A stretch of 64,000 nt of DNA from Istiophorus platypterus (taxonomy: Eukaryota > Chordata > Actinopteri > Istiophoriformes > Istiophoridae), in the NCBI GenBank assembly GCA_016859345.1, contig CM029131.1, positions 9,127,891-9,191,890 on the forward strand. Direction: 5' to 3'. Below, piece by piece: positions 1 through 11,880 of this stretch. The notes beneath the pieces are model-generated. The model was not told where the DNA came from. It ran no database searches and saw only the letters and a list, made by a program, of their open reading frames with translations. The position numbers and the translations under genes are program-made. Numbering within the stretch: the first letter of the stretch is position 1; every line of letters starts with the position of its first letter.

Positions 1-639
1 TTTAAGTAAAAGGTTTAAAAACTTAAAATCTGTGACGGTGATGTGTTGCTTCAAATAGACAGTGATTGAGTGGTGTGTAGTGGATTTTGGGAATTTTAGT
101 TTGCAAAAAAAAAAAAGTCAATCATAAACACAAAGGCTGTATTAGCTCCACTGTCATCGATACAACTTTGAACATGATCGTCACCGTGTCTCTAGCAGGC
201 ACATATTGTAGCCAAGGAGCGTCTCACCTTGTTCATATGAAAGTGTGATATCTGTCATCATTCATTTCTCTCTGACCTATCATTTGTATCGTTTGGCCTC
301 TGAGTGTTTTATGTGACGCTGCTAAAGGGTGACCTCTGCTAAAGGGAGGCCCAGATTTAAGATTTACTTGAAGGTACAGTGGACGGTCATGTTCTGGCAA
401 TGAAAGACAACCGACTCGGACAAGAAAGGAAAGTTATATCATTGGTGTATAAATTAATGTATGACTGATCAATGGGGGGAGTTTTGTCTGCAAACGGGTG
501 GGTAAGAAATGCCGGAGAGGTGAAATGCCTCCAGGATTTCTTAGAAAATAAAATGTGTAATTCTACCAGGCTGTATTTTCTTATTCTGAAAAAAGCAAGA
601 ATTGCATCATAATTCGTAACTTTGCTTCTCATTGAATTG
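1..639. other. Gene-free left edge
   Basis: AT-rich sequence with an A-run near 106-117. A minus-strand open frame at 387-692 shows no domain and runs into the repeat that begins near 640, so I do not call it a gene. Nothing else is recognised. Confidence 0.6.
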
Positions 640-1173
640 GAGGTTTCAGGTAAATACTGGTTGGATTCAGATGATTTTATACAGACGTTCATGGCCCCCA
701 GAGGATGAATCCCAATTACTTTTGTGACAATTGACTTTTTCTATAGTGCCTCTAGTGAGACTGGCATTTTTTGTCTTTACTAAAATGTCTTGGTAATTAC
801 TGGATGGGTTGCGATGATGTATGGTACATGTATCCATGGCAACCACAGGAAAACTCCTAATTAATATCGTGATGCCCTGGGTTTCGATCCAGCGCCACCA
901 GCGGGTAAGTTTTTACAATGTATCTCATCATCTTATAGATGGGTTGACATTAAAATTTTGTGCAGATATCCATGGTTCCATGACAATGAACCCTAATACC
1001 TTTTCCACTAGTGCCACCAAATATATTCAGAGTGAAATGTCTCAACAATTATTGGATGGATTACCATGAAATTCATGTCTCCCTTGGGTTAAATTGTAAT
1101 CACTTTAGTGATGTAGCTGTATCATCTATTCAGATTTTCACTTTGTCTAATACTTTATTGGTTTATGACCAAA
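640..1173 (-). repeat. Teleost interspersed repeat, copy 1, left segment
   Basis: Read on the minus strand, this matches the body of a repeat recurring at 51.7 and 60.8 kb. Shared landmarks are a 'ggtttatgacca' block (1159-1170), a 'tggatggattaccatgaaatt' type block near 1053-1073, a 'cagaggatgaatcc' block near 700, and 'agcgccaccagc' at 890-901. These modules occur twice inside the copy, so the family has an internal duplication. No protein is encoded. I recognise it as a common repeat of teleost genomes but cannot assign a database name. The copy is interrupted at its right end by the Tc1 element and resumes at 2701. Confidence 0.72.
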
Positions 1174-1207
1174 TACAGTTGTGCTCATAAATTTACATAG
1201 CCCTGGC
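1174..1207 (+). repeat. Tc1 left terminal repeat (outer direct repeat)
   Basis: Outer end of the transposon. Its complement matches the region ending near 2700 at most positions. In intact relatives these are transposase-binding sites; the match here is degraded. Confidence 0.8.
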
Positions 1208-1571
1208 AGAATTTGTGAAATATTGGCCATTTCTTGGGAAATATGACTGATCATGCTGAAAACTTTTCTTTTATTCTGGGATAGTCGGCAGATGAAGCCA
1301 TTTATTATTACATAATTGGGTGTACCCTTTTTAAATCATAATGATAACTGAAATCGCCCAAATGGCCCTGATCAAAAGTCTACATACTCTTTTATGTTTG
1401 GCCCGATAATATACACACACACTGACACCCACCGGATTAAACAGCTATAAAGGGTAAGTTTCCACACCTGTGACTTGTTGGATTGTAATTAAGGCCTGTG
1501 TGAAAATAGTCAATGGGTTTCTTAGCCTCTGGGAGACCCCTACATATTAAATCCAGGGTGGCACGGACTTG

Positions 1572-2511
1572 ATGGGTACTGAGGGAAGACAAAAGGACTG
1601 TCAAAGACATTCAGAGATTTGAAAATGATCAGCTGTGCTCAAACTTTGATAACAAAGTGGAAATTTAGGGATTCTGTTGATATCAAGCCACGGTCTGGTA
1701 GACCAACAACAATTTCAGCCACAACTGCCAGGAAAATTGGTTGGGATGCAAAGAAAAACCCATCAACAACTTTGGCTTACATACTGGCTTCTCTGAAAAA
1801 CATGGTGGGGCTGTTTCAAAATGCACAATAAGGAGGCAACTGAACAGAAATGGGCTGCATGGTCGAGTTGCCAGATGAAGCTGTTGTAGTGCCAGTTGCA
1901 CAAAACAGCTCACTTATAATATGCCAAACAGCACCTCTATAAGCCCCTAAACCTCTGGATCGAAGTCATTTGGAGTGAAGAGACCAAATTTTTACTTTAT
2001 GGTCACAATCATAAATGCTATGTTTGGAGAGGAGTCAACAAGGCCAATGACAAAAAGTACACAATCCCTGCTGTGAGGCATAGAGGTGGTGATGTTTTGG
2101 GATAGTGGGAGCTACAATGATCAGGGAATTTAGTAAGAATTGATGGCAAGATGAATGCAGCATGTTATCAGAAAATATTGGAGGACAATTTCTCCAGTCG
2201 TTGGTCCAGACGATGCACAAGGGACGCACTTGGACTCTCCGACGTGACAACAGTCCAAAACCCAAGGCCAGCAAAACAGAGTGAGATTTCTGGAGGGGCC
2301 ATCGCAGTCTCCTGACCTCAGTTTTATGAAGCCGCTTTGGAGAGATCTCAAACATGCAGTTCACACGAGACAGCCCAAGAATTTATGGGACATGGAGGCT
2401 TTTTGCCAAGAAGAATGGGCAGCCTTACCACCGGAAAAAATAATGGGTCTCACCCACAACTATCACAACAGACTGCAAGCCATCACTGATGCTAAAGGGG
2501 GAAATACATAG
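1572..2511 (+). pseudogene. Tc1-type transposase pseudogene
   Basis: This is the remnant of a DDE transposase that in intact relatives binds the element ends in the nucleus and performs cut-and-paste transposition into TA. Recognisable blocks are in different frames. The first is an N-terminal helix-turn-helix part with the basic motif KPRSGRPTT (from 1619). The second is WSEETKF (1971-1991), where the first catalytic Asp is Glu. The third is RDNSPKPKASKT near 2243-2278, which keeps the second Asp. The last is a C-terminal block SPDLSFMKPLW (from about 2308) running to 2511 with the family-typical EEWA, PPEKI and AKGGNT motifs. The third catalytic residue, normally Glu in SPDLNPIE, is Lys here (2329-2331). 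At least three frameshifts plus stops separate the blocks. Family identity is secure; the exact subfamily is not assigned. Confidence 0.9.
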
Positions 2512-2522
2512 TTTTAAGAACT

Positions 2523-2550
2523 AGGGGTATGCAAAGTTTGAAACGGGGAC
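2523..2550 (+). repeat. Tc1 right inner direct repeat
   Basis: The segment containing 'ggggtatgcaaagtttgaaa' resembles the outer right end 'cagggtatgtaaacttataa' (2669-2688) and the complement of the left inner motif at 1364-1390. This supports an IR/DR-type element. Confidence 0.65.
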
Positions 2551-2700
2551 CGACTCACTATATTATTTATGGGTATGTTTTATTTAATGATTTTGCTACT
2601 CTCCGAATCTCCGAAGATATGTGTCTCGTGTTTTCTTTCAAGAATGGTACACATCTTACCAGTTCTGACAGGGTATGTAAACTTATAATGAATAATGATA

Positions 2701-2925
2701 AACATAATGATATTCCCATTTGCCTCAGATGTAGTTTGTGGTAAGTACTACTTACCAAAATGGTTAGCATGCTAACATTCTATAGAAAGATGGTTAACAT
2801 GCACTAAATTATATCTTCTAAACATCGGCATGGTAGCATCATCAGTATGAGCATGCAGATGCATTTAGCTTGTAGCATCACTGTGCCAAACACAGCCTCA
2901 CAAACACTAGCAAGGCTGTAGGTAA
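2701..2925 (-). repeat. Teleost interspersed repeat, copy 1, right segment
   Basis: Continuation of the repeat interrupted by Tc1. On the minus strand it carries 'tgtgaggctgt', 'ttggcacag' and 'gttagcatgctaacc' blocks, matching the start of the copy at 51.7 kb ('tgaggctgtactttggcaca'). Confidence 0.72.
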
Positions 2926-4349
2926 AAAAAAAACAAACCAAAAAAAAGGTACTTTTTCGAGCTATAAAATTTTGTCCGCTGCCATACAGCATACAATAAG
3001 GCAATCACATTGCCAAAGTGAGTAGAAATGAGCCTCATGTATTGAAGCTAGTCTTGGACAATAGACTCCTTGTAGTGGCTGAAAAGAACAGCCTGTCATC
3101 AATTGGAGATGCAGCCTGGTTCAAGAACATTTTGCCCGAGATAAAACTTTAGATGGACTAAACAAATGCTTTCACCTTCTGCCTATTTGAAACAGTCCAC
3201 CAAATTCCTCCAGTGCCTTCCAAGTAATTGAAGCCAAAACCCCTCTCATCTTCACTTCTCCATGCCAATTGTACTGAACTTTCAAAATGGCATTATATGC
3301 AGAGAGAAGACTGGGTGCAAATTACTGGTAGCCTTGAGGGGAAACTGGTGTAAATTACCTGCACTTGCAACATGATTTACAATTGAATTAGGTACAAATA
3401 CTTGAAAATTGCTTTTTCATTGTCATCTAATGGCTTTTAATTGGCAAACGTAGAACTGAAAACCATTTGATTCTCCAGAGGAGATCTCACACGCTGTTCG
3501 TGTTGCATATTTAACATCACAGTATGTTTGATGTCAGCCTATCTTGAAAATGCCAAAAACAATATCAGTTTTATTGGAAAATGAATCTCTTCTCTTTTGT
3601 CTTGTACAATCCCGCTGAAATTAAACAAATAAAAAATGTCGTGATTTATCTTTTTCAATAAGTTATAACTAAGAATGTGAAAAAGTTGTAACTAAGGATG
3701 TGAAAAAGTTTAATTTTTAATGTTCGGGTTTAGGTTTCTACACATGTATGAACTGTCCTCTTTTTAAAACAAACATTCTGTTTAGACTGCAGCACCGAAA
3801 CCATTTTTGTGTAATTGCAAACTGAGGTAAACACCACTGCCCCTGCTCCCTGAACCCAGGGGTCCTGCATTTGTAGAGGACGGAAAAACACTAACGAAAG
3901 TTGCCATTCCGCAAATGCAAAGCGTTTGCCGTGATACCGCCACAGCTATTATGTTTAATTCCATCATTTCTGATGGATTACGGAGGAGGAATATTATAGC
4001 TGCACTCATCATAGAATATGTGCAAAAACACAATCTCATGACATTATTCATGTCTCTGATGACATGGTTTATGTGCATGCACCATGTTTACTTAAGAGAA
4101 TTATATTCTTTTATTGCTGTTGCACAAGTTCTTTATTTTATCAATAGAACTATGAACTAAAGCATAGATTTAACACCTCAGAAATAAATCGACATGCATA
4201 TTGACCTACTACTTCATATATTCACTATTAATAATGTTTACTTTCGTGGACTGGTTGCCTATTACAGTGAGATCTAGTTTTAATATTTTGACTTAATGTT
4301 CTAATCCATCACTACCAATCTTTATGGATGTATATTCTGGATACCCGTC

Positions 4350-4354
<5 letters not shown>
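2926..4354. other. Gene-free stretch
   Basis: AT-rich unique sequence. Near 3660-3710 a short near-duplicate reads 'gttataactaagaatgtgaaa' then 'gttgtaactaaggatgtgaaa'. At 3782-4160 frames are open on both strands (98 and 81 codons). They overlap on opposite strands and have no domain or splice signal I trust, so I do not call them genes. Confidence 0.55.
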
Positions 4355-4410
<56 letters not shown>

Positions 4411-4423
4411 TATATACACACAC
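4355..4423. repeat. TA dinucleotide microsatellite
   Basis: A (TA)n run of about 47 bases followed by an interrupted TA/CA tail. Likely length-polymorphic. Confidence 0.97.
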
Positions 4424-5718
4424 CTTTTTTTGTTTGTTTGTTCAAAGCTTATTGTTTGATATATTACGTTCATTTTTCTTAAAAATATATATGGTAGAAA
4501 AAAGACTCACTCTTGCCTCTGAGTGCTGACATCCTACTTTGATTCGTCCTGTCATTGTTCAGTCTGTGTGTGTTACAATCGAGTGACAATATACTTTATA
4601 GTGGAGATACTGGGGCAAAGTGGGTCAGGGATAAGCTTAGTTGTGTGTTGTTATCGACGATGTGGAAAGAGAGGAGAGAGACTTCAGTGTGTGGTTTCGG
4701 GGGAAAGGCCAGGGTTTTGCCTACATACTGACGAAATGCAGAATGTGTATCTATGCTGCAGGTCAGGACAATGACATTGATCTTCCCCCAAACTTTAACC
4801 AAGTTCTGTTAGCACTTAAAAATAACCATAAAAATGATTTACTGGCCACGAGCGTACGGTAAATAGTGCAGCAAACAAATGAAATACGTTGAACCTCTGC
4901 AGAAACATACATCAATTTTATTAGCATTTATTAACATTTTCTCATTTGGTTGATAAAAATTGTAATCTGCAGGAATTAGGTTTCCTCCAAAAGATATTTG
5001 CTGTTGCAAATTAGTATAAACATGTTTTTTAGAAGAAAGGATTCCTTTGCAGTCTGGTGCCCTTCTGTTTCAGTAACGCAGAGACTATTTGTTCAAACAA
5101 ACTCAAATCTTTGTGTAAAAGCCCTTGAAATAAAACCATTTGTCTATTTATTTTTGTTATATTGTAACGTTATACAAACCGCGCTATCTTCTGTTTAATC
5201 CTATTTTTTATCCTTTGCATATTATGGGATTTGATCAGATAGAACAAGAAAAGGAGGGATTAATGCACGAATGTGAAGCCATATAAGTCACATGTTTTGT
5301 AGATATATTAAAGAAAACTATCTCGTAAACACCCGAGCAACCTTTGCAAAAATCAATAGGTAACAACGCACCTGCGGCAGCGGATTTTAAATAAGTGCTA
5401 AATAACGTGGCCGTGCCATTCCGTGGTCGAACATGTGTTTGTTAAGTTCCGGACTCAGTGTGCCTCTGCCACTTTCCTATCCCTCCCAACTTTATCTTCC
5501 TGCTAGTAATGAACTGCGTATCTGTGCCTCTGCCCTCCTTTGTCATGCCAAAGGGATAGATCTGTTCTTTATCTCCCACGTTCTTGAAATAAATTACACT
5601 GCGCAAGTAAAAGACAAGCAATTCTGCTGCTGCAGAGATTGTTTGTGTTTGTCTGGGCTGTGTTTTTTGTCTGGAAGCGGTCTGTCCGACTTCACTTGAA
5701 CAGCTGGAAATCCCAGAA
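4424..5718. other. Gene-free stretch
   Basis: AT-rich. Several short open frames overlap on opposite strands at 4523-4862 and 5433-5930. The longest (162 codons, minus strand, 5442-5930) is kept open mainly by the C/G-tract at 5719-5757 and has no recognised motif. Confidence 0.5.
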
Positions 5719-5757
5719 CCCCCCCCAACCCACCCCATCCCCGCAACCCCACACCCC
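5719..5757 (-). other. C-rich tract, potential G-quadruplex on minus strand
   Basis: Six runs of three or more C (8,3,4,4,4,4) with spacers of 1-4 bases. On the minus strand this fits the four-run G-quadruplex pattern; the plus strand could form an i-motif. Confidence 0.6.
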
Positions 5758-8700
5758 TCCAAAGTTAAACATGCAAAGTGTTTGTTTCTATAATTCATAC
5801 TGTGTTTGCTATGACAAACGTGCACACACAGATAAGCAAACAGAGCTGTCCTCTGACCGAGCTTAAGCAGTTGTCCATTTTTCGCCAGTGGTTTCTGAAA
5901 TTCAAAGTGCGGCTGCCAGATAAAAACCATGCATCTACAGAGAGTCTGTTTCTATGAATTAGAAAGGGGCTTCCTATTTAGTGCCGGTCGTGATTTTCAA
6001 AATAAAAGGCCCACCAGGCTTCGCATGTCAAATCTAATTTCGGCTGATTTGTTTCAAAATAAAAGTACATTAAAGGGTGTTATAAGATGATATGATGCTA
6101 AACGGCTGAAGCGACTGAAACCAACAGGTCCCAGGAAAACAGTCGGCATCCTCTCCAGTTGATTATTCATTTAGAAACAGCAGGTAGCTACTAGTTGATT
6201 ACTTACAAAAAAAAATAATCAACCCCTTCATATGCATGAGTATACTCATTGTAGACCCCAGGAGCTGCTGTACCTAGTTATGGCTGCTAAGCTACGATTG
6301 GACAGTTGCTGTGTTGCTAAGCTCTGATTGGTCGATCATTTCTCATAGGTGGCGCTTAGAGAGTGGACAATAATGAAGCCTGACCTTGAGATGCTACGTT
6401 ATTGAGAGTCTGCAGGTCATAGAATGAAATGAAACCTTAATTAGGAAAAAGCGGATGTTTGATTTAGAGTGTCATTTATCACCCCAAATGCCACATCATA
6501 AATATTTGTTTTTATCATCCCCCATAATAAATATACTGTATTTGTATAAGAATATAGAAGCTGTCATTTAAAAGAATTAATATCATGGAAGAAATAGTCT
6601 TACCTAATGCTTGTGGGGCTAAGTCCCCCCCCCCTCCAAAAACAACTCCTCTCAAAGTCTTCCTGGAGTCTCGTAACAGACTTTATCAGGCCGCAGCCTC
6701 ATGAGCAACTGGAGGGGGAAGCCAGTTAAATGTCTCAGCAACTTTAACATTTCGATGGAAAAGAGATATATTTATAAAAAAAAAAAAAGTTATCTGTCAT
6801 CCTTGTGAGTCAGACATGCTTGGCTGGAGGGAAAATAAAACTGACACAGGTGTCAGCTTCACTCATCTTCTTCAGAATTCAATTTTGCATGGCCAATGAA
6901 ATCCCTCATTCACTGCTATTTTTCAGATAGCAAATATACTGTATTTACTCATTTCCTTATGCAAATGAGTCCATTAAAACAGTTATGAGGGGAAAATCCA
7001 TTATGCTCATGTTACAATGGCAGAGATACACGCCGTTGTTATTCGGGTCAAAGTTTTTGGCGGTGCTATTATGCCTGCTGAGCCACAACACACTGGAAAA
7101 GCAAGGCACTGCTGCGCTTTCATCACTCACTCATTTGCCAACTTATAACATTCCCGATCATGCTGTTTATTTCCATATAAATAAAGCACATCCATTTAAA
7201 TTGGGGAGTGAATTTAATCTAGAAGCAGGTTTATCCGTAATATCCCCCATAACTTATCAAAAAATAAGTAAAAAATACGGCCATTGCAACCACTGCCTGC
7301 TCATTATTTTTTGTTATATTTGATTCATGTTTGGTATATTTTTACCATTTGGATGCTGGGGGCACCAAAATGTTGAAACGGCAGCGGCATGAATCACAAG
7401 GCACAAAGTCGAAGATCATGACGCTTGCACGCAGCTCGAGAAAGGCACAGATTTAGGGCCTTGTTTGTGTAAAAAACAGCAGCCAATCACATTTGATTTT
7501 ATTTATTTATTTATCTTTAAATTGTCTGCCGATGAAATTCCATCAAAATACAGGCCATGATCAAAATAACCTCATCAGCCAGGATAAAGACATCTTGGGA
7601 GCTCTTTACTGGCGTGAATCGCCGTCTCTTGCTTTCTATTCCAGCAGCTCTAAAAAGAAAAACTCAGCGGTAATCACAGCCAATGTAATGATCTTGAGTG
7701 GTCATTCTGGCTTTCCATCTTTACGATGACGGCGGGGAATTATGCACCGAATATACTGCTCCTCCATCTCCCGACGAGGCTCAGTGCACATTAGATTTGG
7801 ATCAAGGCGGATTATCCAGAAGGCCGTGGCATATTTCGAACATCGTATACCGTCCAAATTGACTTGTAGTGACCAATAGAAACGCAGTTGGGGGGGGGGT
7901 TGTACGTGATCGTGCAGAGATAACAGACGAAGCGAAGAGAGGCCACGCTGCTCGCAAATGTTTCAAACACTGTACAAAAAAGCCCCCCCCAGCTCCAGCT
8001 AGTGGCCAAGGGGCCAGGCCAAGGCCTGGCGCGTTGCGTTGTGGACCTGCCGGATTTGATGGATATCTATGAAAGGCTCACGTGGAAACCCACTCCCCCC
8101 TTTTTTTTAATTTTTTTTTTTTGTAGCCGCTTTGTCTTCTCCACAACAGGTGTATAACCTCTGGCAGCTGAATTCTCTATAAGCTTGGGAAAGACACGGT
8201 TATAAGACAAGCAGAGCCCGGTATCACTGGCTGGCTCCAGCCTCTCGCTGCCCTCTCCTCTGCTGTCAAGTCCATCCGTGTTTGAGTTTGCTTTTGATGC
8301 TCTATTGCGGTCTTTGTGAAAGACAAACACTGAAGCCATGCAACATCTGTTGCATACTAATGGACTTGCCCGTTGTGGGTGGCAGCGATGTTTTCTGCAC
8401 GTTTTTCAAGAGTGCCACGGATCTAAACAAACATGGGTTAATATATTGATTTAGAAACAGCAAAGGGAGGAAGGTTAAGAATCAACATTTCGCTGACGTT
8501 TCGATAGTCCCAACACTACTGGAGTAATTAATTGCTAATATCTTCAAGTAAGTGGAAAAACAAATCATCTGTCAACACTTATAGCTTCATATAAAAGTAA
8601 ATCAAAAAGCAACACTTAAAAAACAATAAAATAGGCAGATATAATTTTTGAGATATGTCTAAATGGCTGGACTTAAACACAGCCCAGAAATTACACTGTA

Positions 8701-9489
8701 AATACTGTATGTCCCGCACAGGGGGAACCAATGAAATACTCCCTGGGTATCGTACTGGGCATGAGGGAGGAAGCACGGGGACCGGAGGGGTAACACAAGT
8801 GTGTCCCGGGGGAGGAACGAAATGACACCGAGTTCTTTTTTAATTACGCTGTAGATAATAAATACTTACAAGCTGGAGACTGGGGACCAACAGGCTTTGC
8901 CTATATATCACTTTGTAATAACTATGTCACAACAAGGAGACAAACTACATCATATAAATGTGATGCATTAACTTTCATTGTGCACACACCTGAAGGAATT
9001 AATGGCTTGCCACGCTTTTCCTCATACAATATGTTGTCCAATAAACCACAATTAAGTTTGTGAGCCAGAGCACATGCTTCGTAATGATACTGTTTGTAGG
9101 GAGGACATAAGAGCTGCTTTTGGTTACTTTCTAATGTCGGATGTGATCGTCACATGGATCAAACATTTCAAAAAAAGATTTTACAAAATACAAAGTTGCT
9201 AGCCCCTTGCTCCCTAAAGTCCTGTGTTCCTACCCTGCACTTACACATTGATCCCAGTAGAGGTACCCAGTGGGTGTTTAATTGATACTGAGAGACTATA
9301 AAACCGTCGGTATGAAAATGTATAAATAAGAAAAGATTCAACTCTTTTTGTTTTTCCAGTGTTAAGTTCAATGTCTTGGGCTCAATGGAACAGGATTTGT
9401 GGTATCTCTCTAGGAGAGGCAGGGTGATTACCATATGAAATACAGTATAGAATAGAATGGAATGGAAATGAATAGAAGAGTCAGACAAA
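5758..9489. other. Gene-free stretch with unique AT-rich sequence
   Basis: No supported exon. It includes a C-run at about 6628-6638, an element at 6283-6315 that recurs near 53.44 kb (see findings), short A- and T-runs, and an 8-bp inverted repeat near 8015-8035 (gccaggcc/ggcctggc). Open frames at 6985-7323 and 8067-8339 lack domains. Confidence 0.5.
6347..6356 (+). promoter_or_regulatory. Possible CTCF-like core
   Basis: AGGTGGCGCT matches the central part of the vertebrate CTCF consensus, but the 5' part of the consensus is poorly matched. A chance match is quite possible. Confidence 0.2.
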
Positions 9490-9925
9490 GTAAATAGTCT
9501 GTGAAGGTGCTCAGTCATCGAGGGCATCATGGCATTTCTGAGTGCTACATGAAGGCAACTGTGCTCGCTTGAGGCTCGTGAAGAAGTTTCACCTCTTGTT
9601 CCGAAAGTCTGGGGTCGTGGGGTGACTAACGTCTTTAGAGTCGTCGAGGTCATGCATGGGTTTTTGACCTGACCGACATTCTAACACCACGGCCATCAGG
9701 GTCACGCGAGCCACGAATTGAGTGTCATGGCGTCACACGTGACCTCAACGATTCTCGAGGTGGTAGCGACCCCACGCAAGAGATTAAAAGCCCGGGTCAC
9801 GAGCTAAGCAGTTACAGCCGGAGGCAGCCTTCTGGATGAGAACTGAAACGTCCTCATGAACCTCAAGCAAGTCCAGTTGCCTTCTTATAGCGCAAAGTAA
9901 AAAGCACGATGAGTCAGTGAACTAG
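9490..9925. repeat. Teleost interspersed repeat with inverted arms
   Basis: Near 9525-9605 the minus strand reads 'gaggtgaaacttcttcacga' followed by a 'cctcaagc..cagttgccttc' block. Near 9828-9895 the plus strand carries the same sequence with 'gaactgaaacgtcctcatga'. The two arms face each other across about 220 bp. The module 'ggatgaga..tgaaacgtc' followed by 'cagttgcctt' is common in teleost repeats. I do not assign a family name. Confidence 0.65.
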
Positions 9926-11828
9926 GATCAGCACATCAGCACAAAAGCAGTTGTCATCTGGGCTTTACTGTGAAGGAGCAACGTGTTCCTGCAGAGGATT
10001 TTCTGCCCTGCGGGCATTTTTCAAAGCTCCGCACGAAGAAACAATGCGCTCTACTGAACTTTCCAACTCAAACCAGGCATTAAATCTCGGTTGGCGAAAT
10101 AGTTAATAAATAAAAGAACACATGATCGCGCTGCGATTTATATTTAATGCGCCAAGTTGGTTCCTCAGCATGCTATCTGCACAGGACAAGTATGCAGTGG
10201 CCCACCAACAAGCTCTGAGTCATTCAAATGCAAAGACAGGAGTTCTGCTGTATGCATAGCTCAGTCTCACAGTCAGAATACTTATGGCTCTGCTGTAGAT
10301 GGAGTCTCCGCCAGGGTAATAATAAAGTTTTGATGTGGAGCTTGAACACAAGCTATATCCTCAAATATTTTTTTTCTCTGCCAACTGATACTTATAGCGA
10401 GAAAAAATGCAAAGATGTGCAACATTTTCTGAGGAATCTAATTGAGCCTCGAGCCTTTATCCTCACTGGCGCAGCACTTTCTTGAATGTAGGATAATTAA
10501 AAGTGACATCAGAATTACCTGGATTTTTACAAAATTAGCAAGTTGAATGTATACTTTATTGAATTTAATTCCTTTTTTTAGTTTCAGTTTTTCCATTAAA
10601 GGTAAATCATAGCGGTTTATTAGAAGTAAAATAGCACCATCGATCATTATGCCATATCCTAAAAGTCTGAGTTTTGTTTTTTGATTTATTACGGTTACCC
10701 AGGACTGTCGGGGCAGCAATTAAAATCGAAACCCAACAAGACATTTTACCTACAGGCTACACCTTAATACAGAAATAGTAACCAGTATCATTTTTAAACA
10801 GTGCAGCAGAATTAATAGAATAGCAAACAGCACTGTTTGTTCCTTCAGTGCTGTCAAACTCCAACAAGTGTTTGTTATTATTCATCTTCAACCGTAATAC
10901 ACGCTGTGTCATCCGCTGCAATAAAACAATCAAATCTCTTCAGAGGCTTTGTTCTTAATGGCTGAAACAACACGAGAGGCGAGGGCCAGTCCAGACCAGC
11001 AGCCTCGTTGCGATTCTGGCAACACACTCCTCCGCCTGTCTCTCTAATGAACCTTCCGCATATTAATCCCTATCACTAATGAGGCCATTCAGAATGATAA
11101 GCTTCCCCAGCATTCGCTAATGAACACATGCTAAAGCTGCCTGGGCCTCTGCTAAGTGCCCGTCGTGGCCGTCCCGAATTGCACAGCGGCACCTGTCTGT
11201 CACAGCCCGCACGTAGGCGGCACCAATAAATTACACTTCAGCGGCCCGACGCAACGAGCTCATCAAAATCCTATATTGCTTACAGCTTCAAAAATAACGT
11301 GGCATTAAGACTCAGCAAAGGGATCCACACTCCATTTATCCAGGTCTTAAAAGATCGGTTCACCCGGATGAGAGTCGACCATATTTTCTCACTGGGTGGG
11401 GACTTTGTTGTAAGGTATCACACTGCCCCCAAATACGAGACGACCGGCCGTCTTCCATTCGTCCTGTTCGGGAAGATATTACTACTCCAAGGAGAAGAGT
11501 CCTCAGCCTTGAATCCCACAACATGAAACCACCATCAAAGTGGAATGTAAATTCTCTGACAGTTAGCCTTCGTCTTTTTTGTCTGTCTGAGCTCCTCAGA
11601 TCTTAGCTGTTTAGGTCTACGGTCCGTTTCGGGAATGAAGACGTGGGAAGACGCTTTGACGCTTTTAACTTGTTTTTGTTTGTTCTGTTTTTCAAGTCCA
11701 CCACGAGCCGTCAGGAAAGCCCCGCAGGTTAAACTGCGCTAACGAAACACTTAATGGGCTGAAAAACTCTAAAAAGACACTCTGAGAAGAAATATCTGAT
11801 CCTGTAAACAAGTAACAAGCAAAAAGAG
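9926..11828. other. Gene-free stretch
   Basis: Mostly unique sequence. 10,500-10,900 is AT-rich. No exon or repeat family is recognised. The part 11,040-11,260 is listed separately as a possible conserved noncoding element. Confidence 0.5.
11040..11260. promoter_or_regulatory. Possible conserved noncoding element
   Basis: Unique, balanced composition, with several TAAT-type homeodomain cores ('taatccctatcactaatgag', 'cgctaatgaac'), no frame and no repeat similarity. This resembles vertebrate developmental enhancers, but conservation cannot be tested here. Confidence 0.25.
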
Positions 11829-11880
11829 GCAATCGTCTTCTAATCAAGGACAAGACAGTCCTTGATTAGAAGACGATCGC
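11829..11880. repeat. Near-perfect stem-loop, 23-bp arms, 6-base loop
   Basis: The left arm 11829-11851 and right arm 11858-11880 are complementary at 22 of 23 positions. The loop is aagaca. The one difference gives a G-T type pair in RNA. Complementarity stops abruptly outside the arms. Confidence 0.95.

Larger units (their letters stand above)
1174..2700 (+). mobile_element. Degenerate Tc1-type DNA transposon with IR/DR ends
   Basis: The ends are imperfect inverted repeats. The left end reads 'cagttgtgctcataaattta' and its complement is recognisable at the right end around 2664-2700. Each inverted repeat carries a second inner copy of the motif (left about 1364-1390, right about 2523-2550), the IR/DR arrangement known for fish Tc1-like elements. 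Both ends abut TA, as expected for TA-target duplication. Total length of about 1.5 kb fits the family. The internal transposase is destroyed, so the copy is an immobile fossil. It lies inside an older interspersed repeat. Confidence 0.9.

Noticed and set aside
1619..2511. An active transposase
   Set aside because: Frame breaks between conserved blocks and loss of catalytic residues make it a pseudogene.
5442..5930. 162-codon minus-strand frame, the longest in the window
   Set aside because: It runs through the C-tract, overlaps plus-strand frames, and shows no family, signal peptide or splice context.
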